DNA of 64,000 nucleotides from Udaeobacter sp963725505 (GCA_963725505.1 CAVRYN010000005.1:124001-188000); one strand, 5' to 3'; positions 8,276 through 18,971 are shown, counted from the first letter of the stretch. Notes: generated by a model from the sequence alone, not told the origin. Numbers and translations are program-made.

Positions 8276-10984
8276 TCAGCTCGCGAGCTGCTCGCCAGCT
8301 GTCGCCTTCCTTATTGCGTCTTGAATCTTCGACAGCTCTCCTAGTCCCTTTACCATCTCGAAGAAACAATGGCCGTCACTGCGTGCTTCCCATAGCTTCC
8401 CGAGACGTTCTTTCTCCTTTGTGTCGTCGGTAGTGGAGCGATCCAAGCTCTTGTATTCCACCGCGAGTACTTTCCCATTGGCTAACTTGACGACAAAGTC
8501 CGGGTAGAATTTGTCCGTGCTCGTCTGAATCCAGAATGACAATTTTGGCTGACGCTCTAGGTTGCGTACCCAACATTCGACACGTGCATCGTGAGCCATC
8601 AATTGTGCGCATTGCACTTCATCGCCGTTCATCGCGCCTATCTCCCTGTAGTAATGGCGAGGAAGCTCGAGACCATGATAGCGATTGCCTACTGGATACT
8701 TATCTGGGTCGAAAGTAAACACGTTCGCGAGCGTCACATACACTGTACCCGAGGCGTCCCCGAAGAGTAACGTTTCGTAAATCTTCTTGCGGTTTAGCTT
8801 CTCTAAGTCTTTCACGCGACCGGAGACTGCTTTGAAGAGTCTGTGACGATGCGCCGTTAGTTGCTCTAAAGTAATGCCACGCTTCTCCTGCTCAGCGATC
8901 ACTCGCTGCAGCCGAATATCCATCTCGGCATCGGTTAGTCCAATATGTGAAAAGGATCGCGCAATGGCGACGATGAGCTTAACAGGAGGCCACGCTTCGC
9001 TTGTTTCCAGTAAGCGTTGGTGATGGTCGGCTTCGGCGAGAAAGCGTTGCTGAATTTTTTCCTTTTCGGTCACCTCGTGTTTCTCGATATCAATCACGAT
9101 ACCGCGTTGCTCCTTGGGAATGATGAAGCCAGGCACGTCGGCGTCGCATTGCGACAATGTCCAGTTGTTGCGTTCTATTATGTCGTCTTCCTCGAATTGA
9201 TGGAAGAAGTCGCCTTGCCTGAGTGCTAGCACAGGCACAGTGAACAAGACCCTATTGTCCGCGGGGTAGGCCTTTAAACGGGGCAGAGAGGAAGAGCGGC
9301 CGGCGCGCTTGTTCACCGCGGCGTGCAACATTTCCTTAGCTTCGTCAGTGCCCGCCCACGTCACTACAGCTTCTTCCTGTTCCGGGGTCAGGGGTTTATC
9401 GAGCGTTAGTTCGTTTGTGTCTGGGTTCCATGTCACCGCATCGACGACTTCAATGGGTAACGATCCTTTCGGTTTGTCCGGCAGTCTTGTTGTTACCGGC
9501 CCTTCTGGCACCTTCGGCGGTTCCAGTGATACGCCGGGAAGGAGTGTACGCTCTACAACTAGTTCATCTGCGTCCTGTCCCTCGAAACCAGAGGCAATTA
9601 GGCCGTCCTTCAGAGCCTTCGCTGCCTCGTCAAACTTTGTAGAGGCGACAAATGCGTATGCATTGTTTAAGTCGTCCCGTTTCTTTCGCGTGGCCTTTGG
9701 CATTCGAAGGATGCGACCGAGAATCTGTTCTACTGCTCTGCTGCTAGTCATCTGAGCCACAGAAAAAAGCACATAGGCCCACGGGCAATCCCATCCTTCC
9801 TTAAGGGCCTGTACCGTAATTACGAACCGCACCTTTTCTTTTGGATCTAGGACATTGACCTTGTTCAGTCCGGGCCGGTCACCGGTATGCACGATTATCT
9901 CGTTTTCTGAGATACCGAATTCCTTCAGCTTCGCCTCGACGACGTTCACGGTGATGCTCGCCTTGTCCTTGTACTCCGGTTGCGCTTGCAGCAGCATGAT
10001 TGGGCGGATGCGTTCCTGCGTTAGCGCTTCCTCCTGACGCGCTTCGCCGGCCAGATGGTTAAGCAACCCGATCGCATCTCCCAGCAGCGCATCCCATGGT
10101 TCACGGTAACGCAGGTAGATCGGCAGTTTGATCATATCTTCCGCCTTTAGTGCGTAGGCGGAGACCGAAAAAAGAACGTTGCTCGGCGGATTCTCGTAGG
10201 TTTCGCCGTCCTCTGTAACAGTCTGTGGTTTCAGATTAGGTGTCGCCGTTAATTCCAGCACGGCACTCGGGTTCAATCTCCGCAGCGTTTCAAAGGAAAG
10301 TGGCTGGCGTGCATTGTGCGCTTCGTCGATGATTACGAACGGGCGACGGATGCGAAACACATTCACCAACGATTGATTGAAGTGGCCCTCCGGCTCGCGT
10401 TCTACAATCTCCAGCAACTCTGCCGGCAGGTTCTCGAAGTGCGACATCAGCTCGCCGTTATTCTTGTACACATTCAGCGCGCTCATGTCCTTCCTGCGGA
10501 AAGCTTGCATCGTCGCCACCACGATAACGGTGTGACTGTCGAGCAACGCGCGCTTCATGCGGGTGGCTTCTTCAATGTCCAGGACGGCGACGTTGCCCAG
10601 GTTCGTGTCCAAAGATTGTCGATAAGGATCAGCGTTGTCCTGAAGGCGCGACAATGTTTGCGACCGGATCGCGTCGCTTGGCACAAGCCAGAGAATAAGT
10701 GCCCGATCTTTCTGCAAGAGATCCTTCACTCCGATGTTCACCGCCTCACAGGCCACGAACGTTTTCCCACCTCCGGTTGGAATACGCAGACAGACATATG
10801 GGATGCCTGGCACCTGCTTAACTGGCGCGTATGGCAACCCCTGTCCTTCGTAGATTTCCGCGGTTACCGAAGTGAAGGCCGTGGAAGCGGGAAATATGTC
10901 CCCCACTTCCTGCATCATCAGACACTTCTGGTAGTAGCGTCGCAGCCAGTGCAGCGAATTCTTCTGGTATTGCTTGGCTTCCAT
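8276..10984 (-). CDS. res: Type III restriction enzyme Res subunit (helicase-nuclease)
   Basis: This intact 902 aa protein is an SF2 helicase: motif I IPTGGGKTF near residue 73, motif II DEAH near 220, LTATPNL as motif III, and GRILRMPKA as motif VI. The C terminus carries the endonuclease core YPDFVVKL...AVEYKS, a PD-(D/E)XK variant. Type III Res proteins translocate or slide on DNA and cut 25-27 bases from an unmodified site in complex with Mod. The gene starts the base after the mod stop and has no frameshift across 2.7 kb, in contrast to its neighbours. Confidence 0.93.
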   Translation of the reverse strand: MEAKQYQKNSLHWLRRYYQKCLMMQEVGDIFPASTAFTSVTAEIYEGQGLPYAPVKQVPGIPYVCLRIPTGGGKTFVACEAVNIGVKDLLQKDRALILWLVPSDAIRSQTLSRLQDNADPYRQSLDTNLGNVAVLDIEEATRMKRALLDSHTVIVVATMQAFRRKDMSALNVYKNNGELMSHFENLPAELLEIVEREPEGHFNQSLVNVFRIRRPFVIIDEAHNARQPLSFETLRRLNPSAVLELTATPNLKPQTVTEDGETYENPPSNVLFSVSAYALKAEDMIKLPIYLRYREPWDALLGDAIGLLNHLAGEARQEEALTQERIRPIMLLQAQPEYKDKASITVNVVEAKLKEFGISENEIIVHTGDRPGLNKVNVLDPKEKVRFVITVQALKEGWDCPWAYVLFSVAQMTSSRAVEQILGRILRMPKATRKKRDDLNNAYAFVASTKFDEAAKALKDGLIASGFEGQDADELVVERTLLPGVSLEPPKVPEGPVTTRLPDKPKGSLPIEVVDAVTWNPDTNELTLDKPLTPEQEEAVVTWAGTDEAKEMLHAAVNKRAGRSSSLPRLKAYPADNRVLFTVPVLALRQGDFFHQFEEDDIIERNNWTLSQCDADVPGFIIPKEQRGIVIDIEKHEVTEKEKIQQRFLAEADHHQRLLETSEAWPPVKLIVAIARSFSHIGLTDAEMDIRLQRVIAEQEKRGITLEQLTAHRHRLFKAVSGRVKDLEKLNRKKIYETLLFGDASGTVYVTLANVFTFDPDKYPVGNRYHGLELPRHYYREIGAMNGDEVQCAQLMAHDARVECWVRNLERQPKLSFWIQTSTDKFYPDFVVKLANGKVLAVEYKSLDRSTTDDTKEKERLGKLWEARSDGHCFFEMVKGLGELSKIQDAIRKATAGEQLAS

Positions 10985-12748
10985 TTAACGAGTTCGGATA
11001 GCGTAGGGCGTTTGTTTGAAGGTGATGCCCTCTCGGTCCAACCTGGTCTTGCTAAAACGGCAACCGGCGGCATAGACCACCTTAGAACCCTTATGAGCGG
11101 GTAGGTGCTCTAGCGTCGTCCTCGTCAGCACATTGCCGCCGTCCACGCTCTTGTCTTTGACGATGCCATTGTAGAGCAAATACACCGCGCGACCATGATG
11201 GATGCCCAACAGCGGCGTCTTTGCGGAAACGCGTTCCTTCGGCAGTGGCTCTCCGGTTTCAGAAAAATAAACATGCCGCGCGAGATCGGAGAAGCGGACC
11301 CTTGCTTCGTTGATGCGCCCGTGTTCGTCGAAGATTTTATCTCCGAGCCGCACATAACGGAAACCTCCACCACCTTTCCAGTCGACTTCTTTCGTGATGC
11401 CTCCAGGATCGGTTCCACTCACAACCTTACGCAGTCGCGGAGCGCAAAGGGTCTCTGCGTGCCTTTCTAGCTCAACACCAAGCCATTGTCGCCCCATCTT
11501 GTGTGCCACCGCAGCGGTCGTGCCCGAACCGAGGAATGAGTCGAGAACTAGGTCGCCCTGCTTGGTAGCCAATTCTAGAATCTTTTTGATAAGTGCCTCG
11601 GGTTTCTTGCCCTGAGGAAACTGCACTCCTCCCTCTTTGGTGAGATTGTTCAGGGGGAAACCATCCCAGTATGTTCCCGTCTTCTCCAATTTCACTAGAC
11701 GTGAGCCCTTTTTGATGGCGACATCACTCAACCACGCCAGTAGATCGCAGTTAGCGCCTTTGTAATAGAGCTTGGTCTGCCTGCCTTTGCTACGGCCAGA
11801 TCGAGGTGTGTATTCGATGCTGAAAAAATCTCCTACGCCACTGGTAGCTTCCATGACACGCGTTCGGATGGAACTCTGGGCATTTGTGTCGCGGAAAATG
11901 CGGTCAAAATACTTCGCGTAACATGCCTGTTCGGTAATTCGTTCCGCCGCTGCTACCTTTGTAATTGGTTCCATTACGACACCCGAGTGCTTGTAAATCC
12001 GAATCGGCTCGCCCGATCCGTCCTCAATAGTCTTAACAAATTCGCGCTCGCCGAAGCTCTGAAGAATTCGAGTGTATTTCCAACTTTTGCCGGTCTCCCT
12101 CATCTCGTCGATGAACTCGAACAAATCCTCTTCATCAAAAACATCGTTGAGTTTTTTGAATCCCGGGTCCCCATCCATGTTGCGGGTATAAACCAGAATG
12201 TATTCGATATTCTTCTTTAGCTTCTTATCCTCGCCTCCTCCTGAGGCTCCGGCGGTTTGCTTCATCTTAACGCTAATCTGATTGAGGAAGTTAGAACGAC
12301 CGAACACCTCATCTAAGACACTCCGCAGCCCGTGAATTTCGTTGTCGTCGATACAAACAAAGACGACGCCATCCTGCCGCAGGAACTCCTTTAGCAGAGC
12401 TAGTCGGGGATACATCATCAAAGCCAGCGGTCATGGCGGTCGAGTGTATCTCCCTCCTTGCCCACGATCTCGCCTAGCCAGCGCTTAATGGCCGGGCTGT
12501 TGACGTTGTCATTGTAGGCCCAGCCTTCGTTGCCCGTATTATAAGGGGGGTCGATGCAGATGCACTTTACTTTCCCCTTGTAGTAAGGAAGCAGCGCCTT
12601 GAGCGCCACGAGGTTGTCGCCCTCCACAATGATATTGCCGCTGCCAGGGTCGCCACAGCTTAGCTCTGGCACGTCCTTCAGAAGATGGAAAGGATCGAAG
12701 ATGATGGTTGATTACCGCATCCTTGCCGATCCAGTTAAGCGTGGGCAT
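10985..12748 (-). pseudogene. mod: Type III modification methylase Mod, frameshifted
   Basis: Three frames give one ~585 aa beta-class adenine methylase. It begins at ATG 12748 with MPTLNWIGKDAVINHH, shifts near 12700 to PFHLLKDVPELSCGDPGSGN, and carries the catalytic DPPYN (ICIDPPYNTGNEGW). It shifts again at 12420, where WL-stop overlaps MMYPRLALLKEFL, and ends with the SAM motif DSFLGSGTTAAVA. The order catalytic motif then SAM motif defines the beta class of Mod. Both breaks look like single-base indels. The target recognition region lies around residues 180-320. If the breaks are real the methylase is dead while Res is intact, which would leave Res inactive because it needs Mod. Confidence 0.85.
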
Positions 12749-12769
12749 TCGAGCGGTACGCTGACGACC

Positions 12770-15700
12770 TCAAGAGATCAATTTGCAATACAGATTTAGC
12801 AGCATCATTTCTGCAATCGAACCGGCGGCGGAGTTGGCAATGCGTGGATCGCCAACGACAATGGCTAAACATTTGGCGCGGGAGATGGCGACGTTGATTC
12901 GGGAACGATCGAGAATAAAGCCGAGCCCGCGCGAGCCGTATTCGCCGTAGCTGGAACAGAGCGACAGGATGCAAACTGCGGCTTCTTGCCCTTGGAACTT
13001 GTCGACGCTGCCGACGCGCGCGCCTTTCGGTAGGGCTCTTTTCAGCGCACGGACCTGGGCGTTGTACGGAGCAATGAACAGGAAATCGTCCAATTCGAGC
13101 GGCTTTGTGCTGCCATCCTTGTCGGTGTATGCGCGACCAAGCATCTCGTCGTAAATAGAGATGACCCGCTCGACCTCTTCGTCGCTCTGCTGGATGTCGC
13201 CGTCGTGCTCGACTCCGCTGAACACGATCCCTGATTCTATTTGGTAACGAGAGTCGCCGTCACCGTCGCGTGGAAGGCATGCGATCTTCTGATTGGCGCA
13301 CTCCGGTAGTGGAGCCAAGCCGGCTCTCATAAATGCTCTCGGAAATGAATCGACACACGTTCGGGTGCATTCGGCGCGATTCACCGAGAAATAGTCCGCG
13401 ATCGGCTGGCACCACCGCATGGAAGACTGGCGCGTCTTCCTTGCTTTTCTCAGTGTCTTTTAACGCGTAGTGAAGAGCCGACAGGCCGGCATCGCCAGGA
13501 TGAGAACCTTGGACCGGTTGCTCCAACTGCATTTGGTCGCCAAGCAGCACAAGATTCCTGGCCGACCGCGCTGTCGCGACCGCGTTCGCTAAAGAGACTT
13601 GGCCTGCTTCATCGATGAACAGGAAGTCGAGCTGGTCCTTCCATTCTGGCCGACTAAAAAGCCAAGCCGTGCCGGCAATGATCCCGGCGGAATATTCTGC
13701 GCGCGCTGCGCCTGTATCCTTCACATAACGCAAGTCTGGATTGGCTGAATGCAGATCCTCGTCGGGCTCGTCGCCGACTTTCAGACCAACCAGCTGGCGA
13801 CCGTTCCGCCGGGCTGCGTCGCCGCACGCCTTGAGCAGATTGACCACGGCTTTGTGACTGTTGGACGTGACACCGACATTTTTACCGGCAGCCAAAAGAG
13901 AATCGATCATACATGAAGCGGTGTAGGTCTTTCCGGTGCCCGGCGGCCCCTGAATGACGAGGCACCCGCCATTCATTAATCCGATGATTCGAAGCGCCGC
14001 ATCGACGGTTGATTCACCATCTACTTGCAGCGGATTCGCCGGAGCCAATCGTTCCAGAAGGATTTCACCGGCGGGTGAAGATCGTTAGTCAGCTGCTGCG
14101 AAGCTATGTCGAAGAGCGCATCCGGAATCTCTCCAGGGTTCACATATTCGTTCTTCAAAATCGAACCATTACTGGGAAACATTCCCTGACATTTATCCTC
14201 CAAACCTTTCTTGCCAATTTTCAGCGTCAGTTCACCGAGGTCGAGGTCGATCGAAGCGATCGCGAAGCTTGCGTCCAGATTATGAGTGAACATTATCCTG
14301 TCATCGGTGCCTAACTTGCATTCCTGCGATGGATCGAAGGTGTATTTCTGGAGGAATGACTTCTTTTCGGCTACGCAATCTCCGACCGCTTTCAACCCCT
14401 CGATACAACCAGAATCGTCACGAAGTTCTTCAGCGCTCGCGTCGGCGCGGTCGAACATTTTCCACCACATCGGTTTTAGCTCGCGCCGATGGAAATCGAC
14501 TAGGTCGCCGAGCACGACTGAGATAGGATCACCTTGTGCGCGAAGTTTGGCCGAGAGCTCCTGTCGCTTAGCGATCTCAGGGTCGGCCGGTTTCGGCGGC
14601 GCCGGTGCGTCTGCGGAATGACGATCGACGTACGAGATCCCGCTGCTCTTTCGCCAGGTTTCTTAACCACTCACAAAGTTCGGCATTGGATTTACAGTCG
14701 TCCTCGTTGTAATCACGAATGCCTTTCAAAATGTTGCTGCTTTGCCAATCGCGCGGCTGTTTGGTCGCCATCCAGTTCGCGTATTGAACGATCGATCCCG
14801 AAGCGGTCGTGATCGTCCGTTCTACGTTTCGGTCGGTAAAGCGTCTCGATGCTTTTGATGGAGTAGCTGTCTTCGCCAATCCGCACGGCATGGCGGACGA
14901 TTTGATACAGATCGACGAATACATTGTTACGGAGCAGATCATCGACTTCGTCCTGGCGTGTGTCGTGGCGCGTGCTCAGGCGCCTAACGGCGCTCACTTC
15001 GTAGGTGGCGTAATGATAGATGTGCATCGCTGGATTTTTCTTCCAGCGCGCGTAACACCCAGTCGATGAATCCCTCGAACGCGATCTTTTCCTCAGCCGC
15101 GATCGTGAGCCCACCAATCGCGAAATTCGAACTGGCCGGTCTTGTTCGTTTCGCGCCCAGGTGCCGAACAGGTATTCCAATCCTCCGGGAACCAACGGAT
15201 ATCCTTCCATGTCGAAGAAACACGTCCGCCGCATCGGCCGGCGGGAGCGTAGCCAGACCGATTGGCTCGCCATTCGGGCCCTTATGCGGCAGAACTTCGT
15301 AACGCGGTTTCGCATCAGGATTCGCCTTTCGATCATCGCGTGTCTCACATTGAAGTCGCGCCTGGGACACGAGCTTCTCCAACGTGCCAGCGTCGAGCTT
15401 ATGAACTGATTTGCCTGAGGCTGCGGCCAAGCCGCGTCATCGTCGACGATGCCGGCGACTCTTCAGCTTCTTTATCTGGCCGACGCTGATACCGGCGACC
15501 TGAACCAGGTGATCTTTCTCGAGAAAGAATTTCTCCGCGTACGAGGTCCAACGTCCATGTTCAGCACGCGGCAGCGGTTCCGGGCAATCGTTCATGCTTG
15601 CCGCTAAACGCCGCCTGCATGGCCAGGAAGCTCTCTTTGATGTGACGGTAATAATGGATGAAATCCTCGACCCGGAACTCAACGCGCTCACCGTTACCCA

Positions 15701-16199
15701 GAATGACCCCGATCCGCTCCGGCATCCCCTGCCCCGTCGTGGCAGCCAGCATTTCGGAGTAGCAGCAGAGTTGAATCGGGTAATAAGGCTTTGGCGAGAG
15801 TGCCAGCTTCGTATCCCAAACCTGATATTTTCCTGACGGTATCGAGCTCCAGAAAATCCGCGTACCCGGCAAAGACTCCATCCTGCAAAGCAGCCTGATA
15901 AATGATCGGCGCCTTATCTTTGATCGCAGTCGAGCGTTGCTGCGTGCGCGGCAGCAAATTATCTCGTCCTTCGGGATTTCAATAACGCGACAGCCTGAGG
16001 CTTTGTAGCCGTTCAGAACGGACTGCTCGTGTTCGTCACCGGTGCGCGACAGCAGTTTTTCCTCTTCTGTTTGTTCGTCCGGCGTAATCGCGCCAGGATT
16101 TTCCAAATGGTACCGGTCCAGCCACGATGCGAACGGCGATGCCAGGTAGCGAATCAGATCGGTAGGCGAATAAATGATGCTGCCAGACTGTTTCTTCAT
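12770..16199 (-). pseudogene. TM0106-type RecB-like nuclease fused to DNA2/NAM7-like helicase, heavily frameshifted
   Basis: The fragments line up as one protein of roughly 1130 aa. The N terminus (from 16199) reads MKKQSGSIIYSPTDLIRYLA then PFASWLDRYHLENPGA and TGDEHEQSVL, the signature start of TM0106 RecB-like proteins. The nuclease part continues with AGYADFLEL and YQVWDTKLAL (15955-15760, two frames). A conserved FFDMEGYPLVPGGLEYLFG block (about 15220) follows, then a YNEDD segment (about 14700). The helicase has Walker A GPPGTGKT (13940), FIDEAGQ (13620), and C-terminal SVDKFQGQEA and SRINVAISRAK (12990-12900). At least ten frame changes occur within 3.4 kb while the protein motifs stay recognisable. 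The gene ends 22 bases before mod. Confidence 0.8.
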
Positions 16200-16454
16200 T
16201 CTTCAGTGACAGCCTAGCACGATCGAGCTCTTCCGGGGAGGCATGAAGTGCGGAAAATAACAGAAATGGATGAAAGGATGAAGGAAAAGGAAGAATTAAG
16301 AACCCGGATACTGCGAAAGCGGAAGGAAGCGGGTAAAGGTTGAAGGAAGAATTAAGCGCGATGAGCCAGCAAGTAAGAAGGCAGAATTAAAAATTAGGAG
16401 CCGGGACAAAGAAAGAAACTCAAAAAGATCGCACGAATTTAGCGGTATTCGCGC
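16200..16454. repeat. Purine-rich low-complexity intergenic DNA
   Basis: The plus strand is almost all A and G, with recurring words GAAGGAAGAATTAAG, AGTAAGAAGGCAGAATTA and GGATGAAGGAAAAGG. The same words recur near 24070, 24130, 24795 and 26325, so they form a dispersed, variable repeat. It separates the divergent helicase and NERD genes and must contain their promoters. Confidence 0.65.
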
Positions 16455-17246
16455 ATGGCGTTTCCCAAGAAGAAAAAGAAATATCGTTCTCCTGTTGAAG
16501 GTCCGCTTCGACGGCTGCCGGGACAATCGGTCCGGGATGAACGGGAGCGCCGATCGACGACAAGGTTATGGGCTACTTCTTCGCCGGTTCTGTCCACGTG
16601 GCTCTTGGCAGGATCGCAGTGGCTTTACGAGTGGACGGCGTGCGCCGAACCCGCGATTCGCGACGTTAGTTGCCGTTATCGTCACCGTTTATTGCGCGTA
16701 TCGGATCCGGCGGGGTCTACCCAGAGTTCAGAAACCTGAACTTGGGTGAGAAAGGGGAGCGCCGCGTTAGCGAAGTGCTTCGGACGCTGCGAGACAGAGA
16801 TTATGTGACTTTCGATGATTTACTTCTCGAAGGAGTAAATGTCGATCATGTGGTCGTCGGTCCTGGTGGCGTATTTGCCGTTGAGACAAAGACGTTCTCG
16901 ATGTTCGGCAATGTTTCGGCAGGAATTGATGCCAGCGGCGTGCTTCAAATTGGCGGCAATCCTGCGTTCAAGGATCCGCTAAACAGGCTCGCGCATCCGC
17001 CGCGATGGTTTCAGCAGAATTAAGGCGATGGATGCATCGCGACATCTGGGTGAATCCGGTTGTTGTTCTACCCGGATGGCGAATTGATCCGCCCAAGGTT
17101 GACACAGGCGTAGTAAGGATGGACCGCCGCTCTTCGAAGACATCCGCGCATTACTACGGGGTGCAACGCTCCAAGAGCGAAGCGGCAAGACCTTGGAACA
17201 AAATCCCGTGACGAAGGTTTATCGGTTGAAAAAGACGCTGAGCTGA
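16455..17246 (+). pseudogene. NERD-domain (nuclease-related) membrane protein, multiply frameshifted
   Basis: Successive frames spell a single NERD protein. It starts MAFPKKKKKYRSPVEGPLRR and LPGQSVRDE, then MGYFFAGSVHVALGRIAVAL (frame 2) and the membrane helix FATLVAVIVTVYCAYRIRRG (frame 3). The NERD core NLGEKGERRVSEVLRTL...DHVVVGPGGVFAVETKTF is in frame 1 from 16735. LRRWMHRDIWVNPVVVLPGW follows in another frame, and the final part ends at 17246. NERD domains have a PD-(D/E)XK-like core, here VDHVV...ETK. At least four frame changes are needed, near 16547, 16640, 16735 and 16990. Divergent from the defence operon and probably part of the same island. Confidence 0.72.
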
Positions 17247-17267
17247 TTGGTGATCAGTTGGAAGCAG

Positions 17268-17310
17268 CCGCCTCCGCCGAGGCTACTCCGAAAGCTTTCG
17301 CGAGCGGTGC
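17268..17310 (+). repeat. CCGCC-TCCGCCGAGGC-TAC repeat unit
   Basis: The unit GCCGCCTCCGCCGAGGCTAC resembles units at 20846 (end of the response regulator gene), 26212 and 27727. At 27727 it forms a good hairpin (TCCGCC...GGCGGA). Here the right arm is degenerate. Confidence 0.45.
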
Positions 17311-17326
17311 TGGCTTGTCTTCGATT

Positions 17327-17683
17327 TCATTGGATCGATTGCATCAGTTTCTGCAGAATATCTTCCATCGTTGAATTGGGCACATGACCGAGTCTTTTCC
17401 GAATTAGGTCCTGGTGAATTGTAAATATTTTGCCGAGCTTGATGATCGACGGCTTAGGCAGACCGGCCCTTTTCAATTCACTGCCTGACAACAATATCTC
17501 GTCTTCGCCCGCGGCAGCAGGGACTTGAGACGTAATCGCCGCAACCACGAGATCGCTACGCACCGCATTTAATCTATCGGGAGAAAGAACCAACGCTGGC
17601 CGCTGTTTTATGGCGCTCAGATCGGTGAACGGAAAAGGCACAAGAACAACATCGCCTTGGCTAAAGCTCGTCGTAGATGGCAT
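17327..17683 (-). CDS. MazF/PemK-family endoribonuclease toxin
   Basis: With the ATG at 17683 the protein is 118 aa. It has the family opening QGDVVLVPFPFTDLSAIKQR and then PALVLS, followed by VVAAITSQ, the core fold of MazF/PemK mRNA interferases. The conserved R of the KxRPALV loop and the S/T of ITSQ are present. The start lies inside the antitoxin gene by 23 bases, so synthesis is coupled to the antitoxin. An ATG further upstream (17740) would add a serine/arginine-rich leader with no family match. Confidence 0.88.
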   Translation of the reverse strand: MPSTTSFSQGDVVLVPFPFTDLSAIKQRPALVLSPDRLNAVRSDLVVAAITSQVPAAAGEDEILLSGSELKRAGLPKPSIIKLGKIFTIHQDLIRKRLGHVPNSTMEDILQKLMQSIQ

Positions 17684-17846
17684 CCTCGGGGTTGTTCCAG
17701 AACTCGAACGCCGGCTCGGCCGCTTTGAGCCAAGCGACATCGTCCGGCTGAATTTTCAGATGCGTCGGCAAATCGTGAAGGAGCCGTATTTGGTCACGTA
17801 CATTCAAATGCTCGATTGCCTGGCTGATTTCCTGAACCGTGCTCAC
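17661..17846 (-). CDS. Antitoxin partner of MazF/PemK
   Basis: This 61 aa protein begins MSTVQEISQAIEHLNVRDQI and ends AFEFWNNPEDAIYDEL. The helical N terminus and acidic W/F-rich tail are usual for antitoxins whose tail fills the MazF groove (WNxxEDxxYDE pattern). It precedes and overlaps the toxin. No clear DNA-binding domain is seen. Confidence 0.8.
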   Translation of the reverse strand: MSTVQEISQAIEHLNVRDQIRLLHDLPTHLKIQPDDVAWLKAAEPAFEFWNNPEDAIYDEL

Positions 17847-17991
17847 AAGAAGAATTTAACCCAAATTTTTCCGATGACCAGCCTTCGTGAAATCGAACTA
17901 CGGCTGGCGTGGAAGCCGTCGAAAGCGCAAGGCAGAAGAAGAAAGGCTTTATCGGTGTAATCGGGAATTCACAAATTGATGGCGGATCGTC

Positions 17992-18762
17992 ATGATGAAA
18001 GAAATGAATCCACGCCATGAGGATATTGCGTCAGCCGTGCCGGCAGACCTGGATTTGTTGCCCCGGTTACGCGGGTTTCGGTTGCGTGGGATGGAGATGA
18101 CGCGGCTGGAAACTTTCATCGACGCAGCTTTCGCGTTCGCCATTTCGATGCTGGTGATCGCCGCGCAGCAGATCCCCGACAACATCCAGACGCTCCTGGC
18201 GGCTTTCAAAAATGTGCCGACCTTTGTCTGCAGCATCGCCGTGCTGGGCATCTTTTGGCGGGGCCATTGGTTGTGGAGCCGGCGTTACGGTCTCGAAGAC
18301 GGCGTCTCGATTTTGATCAGCTGGGCGATGATTGTTACGATCCTGATCTTTATCTATCCGTTGAAGGCAATTTTCGGGGCGATGTGGTACCTTCTGAGCA
18401 GTGGCCAGGTCGGCCAGCCGTTCTCGCTTCACACCACCGAATCACAGGATAGAACGATCTTTGCGATTTACGCGCTCGGCTTGATTGCCATTTCCGCTGA
18501 AATCCTGCTCCTGAATCTTCGTGCCTGGCAATTGCGTGAGCCGTTGCGATTGAATGCGCGGGAAGGACTGATGACGCGCGGTGAGCTGACGGGCTGGAGC
18601 ATTCCGGTAGGCGTCGGAATCGTGTCGCTGGTCTCTGCACTTACTTTGCCGGCAGAACAGATCCAATGGAGCGGCTGGGTTTATTTCTCGATGATCATCC
18701 TGGTGCCGCTACACGATTTCTTCCACAAGCGCGGGCTGAAAGCGGTACAAGATGGGAGCTAG
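17992..18762 (+). CDS. TMEM175-like potassium channel family protein
   Basis: The 256 aa protein has about six predicted membrane segments. Its first helix shows RLETFIDAAFAFAISMLVI, corresponding to the TMEM175 motif R-x3-FSDAVFAFAxTLL, with I in place of S in FSD. Bacterial TMEM175 proteins form tetrameric leak K+ channels. The rest (WRGHWLWSRRYG, NLRAWQLREPLRL) follows a second, more divergent repeat. Transport selectivity cannot be confirmed since the FSD motif is altered. A likely alternative start is the second Met (17995). It is flanked by two toxin-antitoxin pairs on the other strand. Confidence 0.75.
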   Translation: MMKEMNPRHEDIASAVPADLDLLPRLRGFRLRGMEMTRLETFIDAAFAFAISMLVIAAQQIPDNIQTLLAAFKNVPTFVCSIAVLGIFWRGHWLWSRRYGLEDGVSILISWAMIVTILIFIYPLKAIFGAMWYLLSSGQVGQPFSLHTTESQDRTIFAIYALGLIAISAEILLLNLRAWQLREPLRLNAREGLMTRGELTGWSIPVGVGIVSLVSALTLPAEQIQWSGWVYFSMIILVPLHDFFHKRGLKAVQDGS

Positions 18763-18791
18763 GTTGGAGGCGAGGGGATTTCATCGAACCA

Positions 18792-18971
18792 TCACGGCTT
18801 GGATAGCTTTCGCAGAATACTTCGCGCAAGGTATTCGTTAATTTCGTTGTGTCGTGGCACGGGCTGGCAAACTTTTGTGACGGGATTCTGATACCAGTCG
18901 TGCTTGCCGCCATGGCGGATCAGCAAGGCACCTTGTGCTTCGATCTTTTTAATCAACCGGGGCCGCTTCAA
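18792..18971 (-). CDS. hicA: HicA-family mRNA interferase toxin, TTG start
   Basis: A 59 aa frame reads (M)KRPRLIKKIEAQGALLIRHG and then GKHDWYQNP, PVPRHNEINEYLARSIL. This is the HicA double-stranded RNA-binding-like fold with the catalytic histidine in RHGGKHD. No ATG is available; a TTG at 18971 overlaps the hicB stop (TTGA), which explains coupling and sets the start. The gene is too short and unusual in start codon to be found easily. The order is hicB then hicA, the reverse of the commoner arrangement. Confidence 0.82.
   Translation of the reverse strand: MKRPRLIKKIEAQGALLIRHGGKHDWYQNPVTKVCQPVPRHNEINEYLARSILRKLSKP

Noticed and set aside
10316..11104. 262-codon plus-strand frame opposite res and mod
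   Set aside because: It is antisense to two recognised restriction genes; His/Arg-rich shadow translation.
10985..12748. Programmed frameshifting in the mod gene
   Set aside because: The two sites lack a slippery heptamer, and similar breaks occur in unrelated genes, so indels are simpler.
16200..16454. Regular purine-rich words, possible CRISPR array
   Set aside because: Units have no fixed length, no spacers of uniform size and no cas genes nearby.
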